Assembly (NCBI RefSeq): GCF_017104715.1
Contig: NZ_JAAGPI010000024.1
Coordinates: forward strand, 87,137 to 151,136
DNA length: 64,000 nucleotides
DNA from: Burkholderia sp. Ac-20365
Lineage (GTDB): Bacteria; Pseudomonadota; Gammaproteobacteria; Burkholderiales; Burkholderiaceae
Reading direction: 5' to 3'
Of the stretch, positions 25,091 to 34,143 are shown piece after piece. Position numbers and translations under genes: made by a program. The notes beneath the pieces are model-generated. The model did not search any database and was not told the origin of the DNA. It saw nothing but the letters and a program-made list of their open reading frames with translations. Every line of letters starts with the position of its first letter. The first letter of the stretch is position 1.

Positions 25091-27058
25091 TCAGCTCGCG
25101 GTGCCCTGGCGTAACACGCGCAACAGAAAACGCGCCGGGTCGAGCGCTTCGGCGAGATCGCGCTCGATCGGCCACGGTTCGCCTTCGATCTGCGAAGCGA
25201 TCAACTCCGCACCCAGCGACGCCCACACCAGCCCACGCGATCCGAACGCAAACGCGCCAAACAGACCTTGCGTGCGTGGCAGATCCAGCGGCCATGCGCC
25301 GCGCAACTTGCCTGCTTCAGAGATCGCGGCCGCTTCGTCGGCGAAGGCGCCGATCATCGGCAGACGGTCGCTTGTCACGCAGCGAAACGCGACGCGTCCT
25401 GTCAGCGATGAAGGCGCGTGCGCATCGAGCGCGTCGCGCATGTCGGGCAGCATCTGTGCGAGTCGCTCGATGTTTTCCACGTGTGCTTCGTTGCGTATGC
25501 GGGTGTCAGGGTCGTCGATGTCATAGGTCGCGCCCGTCAGCGTCACGCCATTGGGCAGCGGTACGGCGTATCCCTCGCCGATCACGGGCACATGCAATGC
25601 GCTCGCCGCATCGTTGGGCAGCAGAGTCAATTGACCGCGCACGCTGCGCGTCGACGCATGGCGCAAGCCCGCGACACGCGCCGCTTCATGTGCGTTCGCA
25701 AAGATCACGACAGGCGCGCTGGCAATTGCAACGCCCTGCATATCGAACACAATCCATTGATTTTCAATGCGTTCGATACGCGCAACCTCCACATTGAAGC
25801 GGCGTTCCAGCAAGCCGCCCGCCGCTTCGCATTGCGCCGCGCACAGCGACGCAGGATCGATCCAGCCGCCATGGGGAAAGAACCAGCCGCCTCGCGCAAC
25901 GCGCTGGTTCGCAATGCGCTGCGCATCGTCGCGGGAAACGGCTGTCACGTAGTCCGACGGATACGCAAACGATGCGAACGCCTGCGCCATCGCGGCCGCT
26001 TCTTCGTCATCGGCGGCGATTTGCAACAGGCCTTCCGGCCCGCGCAACGGACGATATCCACGTTGCTCGAGCGCCGACCATTGCCGCAATGCATAAAGAA
26101 AGCCTGCGCGCGTGATGCGAGAACCGACGCTGTCGTCGCGCGACATCATCGGATGAAACACCCCGGCGGGGTTGCCCGATGCATCGCGCGCGACGCCCGC
26201 ATGCCGTTCGAGCGACGTGACGCGCCAGCCGCGCGCCGTGAGACGCTCGATCGCCGCGCATCCGGCGAGCCCGGTTCCGATCACGATTGCATGGCGTTCA
26301 TCGATAGCGAGCGGCAACGGCGGTTCGTGACGGCGCACGCGATAGCGCGGGGCAAAACGTCCGACGAGCATCGCGCGTTTCCATCCAAAGCCGTCGATCT
26401 TTTTGTATTCGAATCCTGCTTGCTGCATGCCGCGTTTCACATCGCCAGCACTTGTGTAAGTCGAGAAGGTGGCTTCATCGCCAGCAAGACGTGCGAGCGA
26501 CTTGAAGATCGCAGGCGTCCACAGCTCGGGATTTTTCGACGGCGAGAAGCCATCCAGATAGAAAGCGTCGGCGCGCAGCCAGAGCGTGTGCAGCATTTGA
26601 GCGGCATCGCCGAATACCAACGTAAGCGTCACGCGCCCTTCGTCGAACTCGAGCCGGTGCGTGCCAGGCACGAGTGTGGGCCATGCATCGGCGAGCTGTT
26701 GGGCGAGCTGCGAGATCGATGTGTCCGCAACGGCTACTGCGCTTACTGCAACCAGATCGTCGCGCGAGAACGGATGCTTTTCGGTCGATACGAAGTGCAG
26801 GCGCTCGCAACGATCGGGATCCGCGCGCCACGCGGCCCATGTCACGAGGAAGTTGATTCCCATGCCGAAGCCCGTTTCCAGCACGGTGAACACGCGCCGT
26901 TTTTGCCAGCGCTCAGGCAGTTGATTGCCTTTCAGGAAGACATATTCCGCCTGCGCAAGTCCACCGACAGCGCTGTGATAGATGTCGTCATGGAGCGGCG
27001 AATACGGCGTGCCGTTGTCGCGAAACGCGAGGATGGCGGGAACGAGCGGGTCGGTCAT
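25091..27058 (-). CDS. mnmC: Bifunctional tRNA U34 methyltransferase / FAD-dependent cmnm5 oxidoreductase MnmC
   Basis: This two-domain enzyme of 655 residues completes the mnm5s2U34 wobble modification. The N-terminal methyltransferase (about 1-240) begins PLVPAILAFRDNGTPYSPLHDDIYHS and has the SAM site VLETGFGMGINFLVTW. The C-terminal domain has an FAD motif AIVIGTGLAGCAAIERLTARGW (about 265) and a late GSRGLVWASLGAELIA. I chose ATG 27058; the frame also opens with a TTG at 27079. Its stop lies eight bases from the last DnaA-box-like sequence of origin arm B. It works with MnmE, also in this window, and MnmG. Confidence 0.94.
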   Translation of the reverse strand: MTDPLVPAILAFRDNGTPYSPLHDDIYHSAVGGLAQAEYVFLKGNQLPERWQKRRVFTVLETGFGMGINFLVTWAAWRADPDRCERLHFVSTEKHPFSRDDLVAVSAVAVADTSISQLAQQLADAWPTLVPGTHRLEFDEGRVTLTLVFGDAAQMLHTLWLRADAFYLDGFSPSKNPELWTPAIFKSLARLAGDEATFSTYTSAGDVKRGMQQAGFEYKKIDGFGWKRAMLVGRFAPRYRVRRHEPPLPLAIDERHAIVIGTGLAGCAAIERLTARGWRVTSLERHAGVARDASGNPAGVFHPMMSRDDSVGSRITRAGFLYALRQWSALEQRGYRPLRGPEGLLQIAADDEEAAAMAQAFASFAYPSDYVTAVSRDDAQRIANQRVARGGWFFPHGGWIDPASLCAAQCEAAGGLLERRFNVEVARIERIENQWIVFDMQGVAIASAPVVIFANAHEAARVAGLRHASTRSVRGQLTLLPNDAASALHVPVIGEGYAVPLPNGVTLTGATYDIDDPDTRIRNEAHVENIERLAQMLPDMRDALDAHAPSSLTGRVAFRCVTSDRLPMIGAFADEAAAISEAGKLRGAWPLDLPRTQGLFGAFAFGSRGLVWASLGAELIASQIEGEPWPIERDLAEALDPARFLLRVLRQGTAS

Positions 27059-27179
27059 GCGCGATGAAATGCTGTGCAAGGAAGAGAACGGGGGCGACGA
27101 TTACGCGCTGACGCGAGACGCGAATTTGCGGCCGGCGCCCCTTGCCGACACCCGTCACAGCCCCTCCAGACGGGGTTGT

Positions 27180-27232
27180 CAGCCCGTCGGAGCCATGTTG
27201 AACGTTGGCAAAAACCAACGCTGACGGGGCTT
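27180..27232. promoter_or_regulatory. Long imperfect hairpin in the mnmC-HU gap
   Basis: AGCCCGTC at 27180-27188 pairs with GACGGGGCT near 27224-27232 (one bulge), and the inner CGTTGG/CCAACG enclose CAAAAA. It lies in the 469-base gap 27059-27527 between the divergent mnmC and HU genes. It could be a leader structure or a remnant terminator. The remaining gap shows only the HU promoter. Confidence 0.4.
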
Positions 27233-27473
27233 TGGGCGACTCGGATAGCATCTATTGGATGCTCTGCATGGCAAAAATGCTGTTTTCCATGCTGTATCAG
27301 GCGTTGCAGCGTGTAATTCTTCGAAACCCTTATCCAGATTGGGTTTGCGCTGCGCTATCATAGCAAGCGCCGCGAGGGAAGCGGCAGCACGGTGCACTGC
27401 GCGGTGCCAGGCGCGCCGCGGGAGTCGGGGGTATTCCCGAGCCGTCGCTGCTCGACGGCGCGGCGCGCGCACG

Positions 27474-27479
27474 TATAAT
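27474..27479 (+). promoter_or_regulatory. -10 element of the HU gene promoter
   Basis: A perfect TATAAT lies 48 bases before the HU start codon in otherwise very GC-rich sequence (AT-rich hexamer after GCGCGCACG). No good -35 box is visible at 16-18 bases upstream (CTCGAC is the best), so an activator or extended contacts may help. Confidence 0.6.
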
Positions 27480-27527
27480 CGGCGCGTTCGCGCTGTTCGT
27501 GTCAACCTAAACCAGAAAGGAACCTTA

Positions 27528-27806
27528 ATGAACAAACAGGAACTGATCGACGCCGTCGCAGGTCAGACGGGCGCCAGCAAGGCTCAAACCGGCGAAACGC
27601 TGGACACGCTGCTTGAAGTTATCAAGAAGGCTGTGGCGAAGGGTGATGCAGTCCAGTTGATCGGCTTCGGCAGCTTCGGTTCGGGCAAGCGCGCAGCACG
27701 TACGGGCCGCAACCCGAAGACGGGCGAAACCATCAAGATTCCGGCCGCAAAGACCGTTAAGTTCACGGCTGGCAAGGCGTTCAAGGACGCAGTCAACAAG
27801 CGCTAA
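27528..27806 (+). CDS. hupB: HU-family histone-like DNA-binding protein
   Basis: This protein of 92 residues, MNKQELIDAVAGQTGASKAQ..., has the HU arm FGSFGSGKRAARTGRNPKTGE (about 47-67) and C-terminal KTVKFTAGKAFKDAVN. It bends DNA and organises the nucleoid, and in E. coli it also assists DnaA at the origin. A strong ribosome-binding site (AGAAAGGAA) precedes ATG 27528. It has its own promoter and terminator, hence is monocistronic. It lies 2.4 kb from candidate origin arm B. The symbol is by family; HU paralogues cannot be told apart here. Confidence 0.95.
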   Translation: MNKQELIDAVAGQTGASKAQTGETLDTLLEVIKKAVAKGDAVQLIGFGSFGSGKRAARTGRNPKTGETIKIPAAKTVKFTAGKAFKDAVNKR

Positions 27807-27828
27807 GCATCAGCGCTGAGTTGTTGAC

Positions 27829-27852
27829 ACCCGCCGTCGGCGGGTTTTTTTT
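27829..27852 (+). terminator. Terminator of the HU gene
   Basis: ACCCGCC (27829-27835) and GGCGGGT (27839-27845) form a 7-bp stem with a 3-base loop, followed by eight T. It starts 22 bases after the HU stop codon. Confidence 0.9.
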
Positions 27853-27906
27853 CGTCTGCGTTTCGACGACGGGTGTCAGTCAGGTCAACTCAAGTATCCA
27901 TCGCGT

Positions 27907-29175
27907 TCAATGATGGTGATGATGATGGCCGTCATCATCGTGGTCGTGATGATGGTCGTGATCGTGATCGTGATCGTCGTCTTCGAGATCCCATGCAGGG
28001 AACGGATCGGCCAGCTCGAGCCAGCCTTGCGCGCCCAACGCGTATTCGTCATCCGTCAGAAGACATGCGTCGAACTTCGCGCGCCATTGCGCCGGATCGA
28101 TGTCGACGCCAATCAACACCAGTTCCTGACGACGGTCGCCAATCGTGAAGTCGTCGGCATCGCCGTACCAGTCGGCGGCGATTTCTTCGAGCAGTTCGTC
28201 ATCGCCTTCGGGCCATTCGCTGCGATCCTGCGCGGCCCACCACGTTCCTGCCGGAGCCGGCCGGCATGCGCCGCCCGCTTGCGCGAGCGAGCCGCCGATC
28301 TCATTGCGCGTCGCGAGCCAGAAGAAGCCTTTGCCGCGCAGTACGCCCTTCCACTCCTCATGCAGCAACGCCCATAGACGCTCGGGATGAAACGGCCGGC
28401 GCGCGCGATACACGAGATGCCCAACGCCCTGCCCGCTGCTTTCGTGTTCATGGCTAGCAGGATCGTGCAGTAACACAAGCCAGCCCGCGGCATTCGACGT
28501 CGCGTCGTAATCGAAGCGCGCGGTGCCGATCACTTCTTCGAAAGAGACATTGCCGTAACTGCCGACGATCTGCGCAGCGCGCGGATTGAGCGCCGCGAGG
28601 ATCGACTGAAGATGCGCGAGGTCGTCGGACGATACGAGGTCCGCCTTGTTGATGACGAACACATCGCAGAACTCGACCTGCTCGATGAGCACTTCAACGA
28701 CGGTGCGATCATCGTCTTCGTAAGCGGCCATGCCGCGCTCGGACAGCGCAGCCGTCGATGCGTAGTCTTGCAGAAAGGCCGCTGCATCGATCACCGTCAC
28801 AGCGGTATCGACGCGTACAAGTGTGGCGAGCGATTCGTCTTCGAGGATCGACTCGACGAGGTTGATCGGCTCGTCGGTCGCGGCCGCTTCGATGACGATG
28901 GCATCGAAGCGGTTCGCCGACGCCAGGTCGGCAAGCTGTTCGAGCAGATCTTCACCTGCCTGCACGCAAAGACAACCATTCGGCAGTTCAATCTGCGAGG
29001 CGGACGAAGACGCGGGCGCAGCGTTGTCGATGTCGAGACGCACGGCGGCGAGATCGGTGACGATCGCCGCAACGCGCGGGCCGGCGCGGTTCGACAGAAT
29101 CTGATCGACGAGCGCGGTCTTGCCAGCGCCCACAAAACCGGAGATCACGGTGACGGGCAAAAGCGGCTGGTTCAT
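27907..29175 (-). CDS. CobW/COG0523-family G3E GTPase (metal chaperone) with His-rich tail
   Basis: This P-loop GTPase has 422 residues from ATG 29175. Walker A GFVGAGKTALVDQIL lies at about 12-26, VINKADLVSSDDLAHL supplies the base-recognition NKAD, and a CobW C-terminal domain follows. The C terminus is a metal-binding tail of His and Asp (about 24 residues; 14 His). The motif normally reading CXCC here reads NGCLCVQ, so the last Cys is Val. Such proteins supply zinc or cobalt to client enzymes. No Zur-controlled transporter is adjacent. Upstream lies the lytic transglycosylase gene on the same strand, 187 bases away. Confidence 0.9.
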   Translation of the reverse strand: MNQPLLPVTVISGFVGAGKTALVDQILSNRAGPRVAAIVTDLAAVRLDIDNAAPASSSASQIELPNGCLCVQAGEDLLEQLADLASANRFDAIVIEAAATDEPINLVESILEDESLATLVRVDTAVTVIDAAAFLQDYASTAALSERGMAAYEDDDRTVVEVLIEQVEFCDVFVINKADLVSSDDLAHLQSILAALNPRAAQIVGSYGNVSFEEVIGTARFDYDATSNAAGWLVLLHDPASHEHESSGQGVGHLVYRARRPFHPERLWALLHEEWKGVLRGKGFFWLATRNEIGGSLAQAGGACRPAPAGTWWAAQDRSEWPEGDDELLEEIAADWYGDADDFTIGDRRQELVLIGVDIDPAQWRAKFDACLLTDDEYALGAQGWLELADPFPAWDLEDDDHDHDHDHHHDHDDDGHHHHHH

Positions 29176-29361
29176 CGCGGTACGGAAAGCTTGAGAGTGA
29201 ATGACGCATGCGCGCGTCGAACGCCCGAACGGACGCGTGACGGCGGCAGCACGAAGCCGCATTGTGCATCAACTGGAGAGAAGCGACGCCTTTGGTTGGC
29301 GCGGTGACGACGTGAGCGGGACGACTGCGCGTGCTCAACGTGCTCAACTATCGGGTACCGG

Positions 29362-29805
29362 CTACTTGCCGGGCATCAGATTCCACTTACGCAGGATCGC
29401 CACGATCTGCCGCGCGTACTCGTCGCGCAAGTTTGGCGTTTCCGAGTGATACGCACCGACAGCCGCCCACGTGTTGCCGTACTTGTTCATCTTCTGGCGC
29501 AGATGCCAGGCGGCGATGTACACGTTCTTGCACGGCTCCATCAGCGTGCCTTGCGAGATGCCGTATTGCGCGAGCACGGGCAGATGCACGGAATTGATCT
29601 GCATGACGCCGTAGTCGGTCGAGCCGTTGGCGTTCTTGTGGACAGCCGTGGGACGGTTATGCGATTCCTGCCAGGCAATGGCGCGCAGGATCAGCGGGTT
29701 GACCTTCTGATAATTCGCCGCTTCGTCGAAGCAGTCGGCGCGTGCGGACCCGGCGCCCAGCAGCGCGGCAAACCCAACGGCGACAGTGACGGCGATCGGC
29801 TTCAT
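29362..29805 (-). CDS. Lytic transglycosylase, IagB/VirB1-like (SLT domain)
   Basis: This small secreted muramidase of 147 residues has a signal peptide ending SARA-DC (about residue 23) and a single SLT domain. The catalytic Glu lies in AIAWQESHNRPTA (about 46), followed by YGVMQINSVHLP and the C-terminal AVGAYHSETPNLRDEYA. Such proteins make local gaps in peptidoglycan for secretion machines. It lies next to, and transcribed away from, the type II secretion operon, so it could help insert the secretin; that is inference. Unusually short enzymes of this kind are typical of secretion loci. Confidence 0.9.
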   Translation of the reverse strand: MKPIAVTVAVGFAALLGAGSARADCFDEAANYQKVNPLILRAIAWQESHNRPTAVHKNANGSTDYGVMQINSVHLPVLAQYGISQGTLMEPCKNVYIAAWHLRQKMNKYGNTWAAVGAYHSETPNLRDEYARQIVAILRKWNLMPGK

Positions 29806-30303
29806 CGGTCAAGATGACGAACTATGTTCGATTCCTAAACAATAGAACGGTAAAGACGACACGAAACCCATTTCCGGCGGGACAGTACTCGGGAAAACCC
29901 GCTGTTTTGATCACACTCTGAGCTTCGATCCGACCGTATGATACCGGCAGGACATGACGCCTCAAAGTTGGCCAGCCGACATAAGCGAGTAACTTGCGGC
30001 CAAATGCGTCGCCTGCTGCGCCTTGGTGTAGGACGCAAAACTTTCAAGAACTTAACAGAATACGCAATTCGACGAACGTTGGACGGCAAAGGTTAGAGGA
30101 ATCTCACGGGACTAGCTGGTTTTGTGACATTTCCGACATGAAAAGCTGTTACTGTTCGTTGTTTTCGGTTACAGGGAGGAAAGGCATTCTTGGCACTGGC
30201 TGCCACGGAGAGCCTTGTCAGACCGAGGACGACTGGGTGTCGGCCGGTCGTCCACTGTGCATGACCGTCGGCGGATCACAACGTCGGCTTCGAAATCACA
30301 TCC
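29806..30303. promoter_or_regulatory. Divergent regulatory region upstream of gspD
   Basis: This 498-base gap between the divergent transglycosylase and gspD genes contains no gene I can support. It is AT-richer at 29830-29960 and 30040-30160 and must hold the promoter of the 5-kb gspDEF unit. I see no unambiguous promoter pair. Confidence 0.4.
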
Positions 30304-32625
30304 ATGAGAAGAAATCGTATGGCATTGCGTCGCGTCGCGACAGCGTTGCTGGTCGCTGGCATGATCACTACGCAGATCGCCCACGCCCAGGTGACGCTCA
30401 ATTTCGTCAACGCCGATATCGATCAGGTGGCGAGGGCGATTGGTGCGGCGACGGGTAAAACGATCATCGTTGACCCGCGCGTAAAAGGGCAGCTGAACCT
30501 CGTCTCCGAGAACCCGGTTCCGGAAGATCAGGCGCTGAAGACGCTGCAATCCGCGTTGAGGATGCAGGGCTTTTCGCTCGTGCAGGATCACGGTGTGCTG
30601 AAGGTGGTGCCTGAAGCGGACGCGAAGCTGCAAGGCGTGCCGACCTATGTCGGCAATGCGCCCGCGGCGCGCGGCGATCAGGTCATCACGCAGGTGTTCC
30701 AGCTGAGGAATGAATCGGCCAACAATCTGTTGCCCGTGCTGCGTCCGCTGATTTCGCCGAACAACACGGTTGCCGCCTATCCGTCGAACAACACGATCGT
30801 CGTTACCGACTACGCGGACAATGTGCGCCGCATTGCGCAGATCATCGCGGGTGTCGATACGGCGGCGGGCCAGCAGGTGCAGGTCGTGCCGCTGAAGAAC
30901 GCGAATGCGATCGACGTCGCGCAACAGATGGCGAAGATGCTCGATCCCGGCTCGATCGGCAACACCGACGCGACGCTCAAGGTGTCCGTCCAGGCCGACC
31001 CGCGCACCAACTCGCTGCTGCTGCGCGCGTCGAACGCGGGCCGTCTCGCCGCGGCGAAGTCGCTCGCGAAGCAACTGGATGCGGCAACCGCCCAGCCCGG
31101 CAACATGCACGTCGTGTCGCTGCGCAACGCCGACGCCGTGCGTCTCGCGAAGACGCTGCGCGGCATGCTCGGCAAGGGTGGCGGCGGTAACGACTCGTCG
31201 TCGTCTTCGTCGGGTGGCAGCAACGCTGCGAATTCGTTCAACCAGAACAACTCGCCTTCGTCGACAGGGACCTCGGGCAGCCCGCCCCTGCCGTCGGGTT
31301 CAATGGGCGGCTCGTCCTCGTCGATGGGCGGCAATCCGCTGGGCGGTGGCGCCGGCGGTGGCGGCTATGGCGGCCAGGGCAACAGCGGCAACTCGGACTT
31401 TCTCGGCGAGAAGGAAAACAGCAACGAAGACAATCAGCCCGGCGGCATGATCCAGGCCGACGCGGCGACGAACTCGCTGATCATCACTGCGTCCGACCCT
31501 GTCTATCGCAACCTGCGCACCGTGATCGACCAGCTCGACGTGCGTCGCCCGCAGGTCTATATCGAAGCGCTGATCGTCGAGCTGAACTCGAACACGAACG
31601 CCAACCTGGGTATCCAGTGGCAAATCGGGAGCGGCAATGTGCTCGCGGGCACCAATCTCGCAACCGGCAATGGCAACAGTATTATCAATCTGACGGCAGC
31701 GGCGGCCGCCAATGCCGCGACGGGCGGCCTGGCTACCGGGCTGGCAGCGTCGAATCTCCAGCAGGGTCTGAATCTCGGCTACGTGAGCAACATCTTCGGC
31801 GTGCGCGGGCTTGGCGCGTTGCTGCAGGCGTTGTCGCAGACGGCCGATGCGAATGTGCTGTCCACGCCTAACCTCATCACGCTCGACAACCAGGAAGCGA
31901 AGATCGTCGTCGGGACGAACGTGCCGATCCAGACGGGCTCGTATTCGAACCTGACGAGCAGCACGGCGACGACGGCGTTCAACACGTTCGACCGCATCGA
32001 TATCGGTCTGACACTGCACATCAAGCCGCAGATCACCGACGGCGGCATCCTGAAGCTTCAGCTGTACACGGAAGATTCGGCGATCGTGACGGGCACGACC
32101 AACGTCAACACGAATCCGGCCGGCCCCGAATTCACGAAGCGCTCGATCCAGTCGACCGTGCTCGCCGATAACGGCGAGATCATCGTGCTGGGCGGCCTGA
32201 TGCAGGATAACTACCAGGTCAGCAACAGCAAGGTGCCGCTGCTCGGCGACATCCCGTGGATCGGTCAGCTGTTCCGCTCGGAAAACAAGACGCGTACGAA
32301 GACCAATCTGCTGGTGTTCCTGCGTCCTGTGATCATCGCTGACCGCGAAACGGCGCAAGCGGTGACGTCGAATCGCTATGACTACATTCAGGGCGTGACG
32401 GGCGCGTACAAGTCCGACAACAACCTGATGAAGGACAAGGATGACCCGGTCGTGCCGCCTATGCCGCTTGGCCCGAGCCAGGGCGGCTCGCCGTTGAATC
32501 TGTTCGATCTCGACAATATGCGGCGTCAACAGGCGCTCGGCGTTCAGCCGCCGGCGAACGCGCCGCAACCGCAGCCGCAAATGCAACCGCAACCGTCCAC
32601 GGGCACACAAGGGGTGCAGCCGTGA
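30304..32625 (+). CDS. gspD: Type II secretion outer-membrane secretin
   Basis: This protein of 773 residues has a signal peptide at 1-28 (ends AHAQ). The N0 domain (VTLNFVNADIDQVARAIGAA) is followed by N1-N3 repeats and the secretin beta-barrel with the VPLLGDIPWIGQLFR signature near 655. N3 carries a long Ser/Gly/Asn-rich insertion (about 293-375), and the C terminus is Pro/Gln-rich. It forms the outer-membrane channel for folded proteins. The stop overlaps gspE by GTGA, so they are coupled. There is an in-frame alternative start at 30319. Confidence 0.96.
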   Translation: MRRNRMALRRVATALLVAGMITTQIAHAQVTLNFVNADIDQVARAIGAATGKTIIVDPRVKGQLNLVSENPVPEDQALKTLQSALRMQGFSLVQDHGVLKVVPEADAKLQGVPTYVGNAPAARGDQVITQVFQLRNESANNLLPVLRPLISPNNTVAAYPSNNTIVVTDYADNVRRIAQIIAGVDTAAGQQVQVVPLKNANAIDVAQQMAKMLDPGSIGNTDATLKVSVQADPRTNSLLLRASNAGRLAAAKSLAKQLDAATAQPGNMHVVSLRNADAVRLAKTLRGMLGKGGGGNDSSSSSSGGSNAANSFNQNNSPSSTGTSGSPPLPSGSMGGSSSSMGGNPLGGGAGGGGYGGQGNSGNSDFLGEKENSNEDNQPGGMIQADAATNSLIITASDPVYRNLRTVIDQLDVRRPQVYIEALIVELNSNTNANLGIQWQIGSGNVLAGTNLATGNGNSIINLTAAAAANAATGGLATGLAASNLQQGLNLGYVSNIFGVRGLGALLQALSQTADANVLSTPNLITLDNQEAKIVVGTNVPIQTGSYSNLTSSTATTAFNTFDRIDIGLTLHIKPQITDGGILKLQLYTEDSAIVTGTTNVNTNPAGPEFTKRSIQSTVLADNGEIIVLGGLMQDNYQVSNSKVPLLGDIPWIGQLFRSENKTRTKTNLLVFLRPVIIADRETAQAVTSNRYDYIQGVTGAYKSDNNLMKDKDDPVVPPMPLGPSQGGSPLNLFDLDNMRRQQALGVQPPANAPQPQPQMQPQPSTGTQGVQP

Positions 32626-34139
32626 GCACGCCACACGCGCCCGGCAGCGCGCCGCTCGATTCAGCGGCGATGGGCGGAGCGCATCGCGAGCCGCCCTCTG
32701 CGCTTGCCGCGCGACTGGTGCCGTATGGCTTCGCGAAAAGCGGCCAGATTCTGGTTGCGCATCAGCACGCCGATTCGATGGAAGTGTGGATCAGCGAGCG
32801 CACCAGCCAGGCCGCGCTCGCGGAAGTCGCACGCAATTTTGGCGCGGTGTCGGTGGTGCGGCTCGAAGCGGATGAACTTTCGCAGGCAATCAATCAGGCC
32901 TATTCGCGCCAGGACGGCAGTGCGGCGCAAGTGGTCGGTGAAGTGGAAGGCGAAGTCGATCTGTCGCGTCTGATGCAGGACATTCCCGAAGTGGAAGACC
33001 TGCTGGAATCCGAAGACGACGCGCCGATCATCCGCATGATCAACGCGCTGCTCACGCAAGCGGCGCGTGAACAGGCGTCGGATATTCACATCGAGCCGTT
33101 CGAGAATGCGTCCGTGGTGCGTTTTCGCGTCGACGGCACGTTGCGCGATGTCGTGCGTCCGAAGAAAGCGCTGCACGGCGCGCTGATTTCGCGGATCAAG
33201 ATCATGGCGCAGCTCGACATTGCCGAGAAGCGTCTGCCGCAGGATGGCCGTATTACATTGCGCGTAGGCGGTCGTCCTGTCGACGTGCGCGTGTCGACAC
33301 TGCCGACAGGTCACGGCGAACGCGCGGTGCTGCGTCTGCTGGAAAAGGATGCGCAGCGGCTGAATCTCGAAGCACTCGGCATGGCGTCCGACACGCTCGC
33401 GCAGTTCGACAAACTGATCTCGCGCCCGCACGGCATCGTGCTCGTCACGGGCCCGACGGGCTCGGGCAAGACCACGACGCTGTATGCGTCGATGTCGCGG
33501 CTCGAAACGGCGACGACGAACATCATGACCGTCGAAGATCCGATCGAATATGACCTGTCGGGCATCGGCCAGACGCAGGTCAACGAGCGGATCGGCATGA
33601 CCTTCGCGCGCGCGCTGCGTTCGATTCTGCGTCAGGATCCGGACATCATCATGATCGGTGAAATCCGCGATCTGGAAACGGCGCAGATTGCCGTGCAGGC
33701 ATCGCTGACGGGCCACCTCGTGCTCGCAACCTTGCACACCAACGACGCCGCTTCCGCCGTCACGCGTCTCACGGATATGGGCGTCGAGCCGTATCTGCTC
33801 GCGTCGTCGCTGCTCGGCGTGCTCGCGCAACGGCTGGTGCGGCGTTTGTGCCCCGTGTGCAAGGAAGAGCGCGAAGAGGAAGACGGCCGCAAGCTCTGGC
33901 ATCCCGTCGGTTGCGACAAATGCGGACATTCGGGATATGCGGGACGGCGCGGCGTGTACGAGCTGCTGAACGTCGACGAATCGATCCGCACGCTGATCCA
34001 CCGCAATGCAGCCGACGCCGAGATTCTCGAAGCCGGTCGCGAGCAAGGCATGCGCACGTTGCGCGAGGACGGCGAACGCTGGCTCGCATCGGGCATGACG
34101 TCGCTCGAAGAAGTAATCCGCGTGACGGGCGGGGTCTGA
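32622..34139 (+). CDS. gspE: Type II secretion ATPase
   Basis: This cytoplasmic hexameric ATPase of 505 residues powers pseudopilus assembly. It has an N-terminal T2SSE_N region, Walker A TGPTGSGKTTTLYASM, the Asp box TVEDPIEYDLSGIGQTQVN, Walker B DPDIIMIGEIRD and His box TGHLVLATLHTNDA. The zinc tetracysteine (CPVC and CDKC, about 410-440) typical of GspE is intact. The start is GTG, overlapping the gspD stop. It binds GspL at the membrane and is followed by gspF after four bases. Confidence 0.97.
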   Translation: MSTPHAPGSAPLDSAAMGGAHREPPSALAARLVPYGFAKSGQILVAHQHADSMEVWISERTSQAALAEVARNFGAVSVVRLEADELSQAINQAYSRQDGSAAQVVGEVEGEVDLSRLMQDIPEVEDLLESEDDAPIIRMINALLTQAAREQASDIHIEPFENASVVRFRVDGTLRDVVRPKKALHGALISRIKIMAQLDIAEKRLPQDGRITLRVGGRPVDVRVSTLPTGHGERAVLRLLEKDAQRLNLEALGMASDTLAQFDKLISRPHGIVLVTGPTGSGKTTTLYASMSRLETATTNIMTVEDPIEYDLSGIGQTQVNERIGMTFARALRSILRQDPDIIMIGEIRDLETAQIAVQASLTGHLVLATLHTNDAASAVTRLTDMGVEPYLLASSLLGVLAQRLVRRLCPVCKEEREEEDGRKLWHPVGCDKCGHSGYAGRRGVYELLNVDESIRTLIHRNAADAEILEAGREQGMRTLREDGERWLASGMTSLEEVIRVTGGV

Positions 34140-34143
34140 TCGA

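Noticed and set aside
25418..27067. Plus-strand frame of 549 codons opposite mnmC
   Set aside because: Composition typical of an antisense shadow; mnmC covers the region with recognisable motifs.
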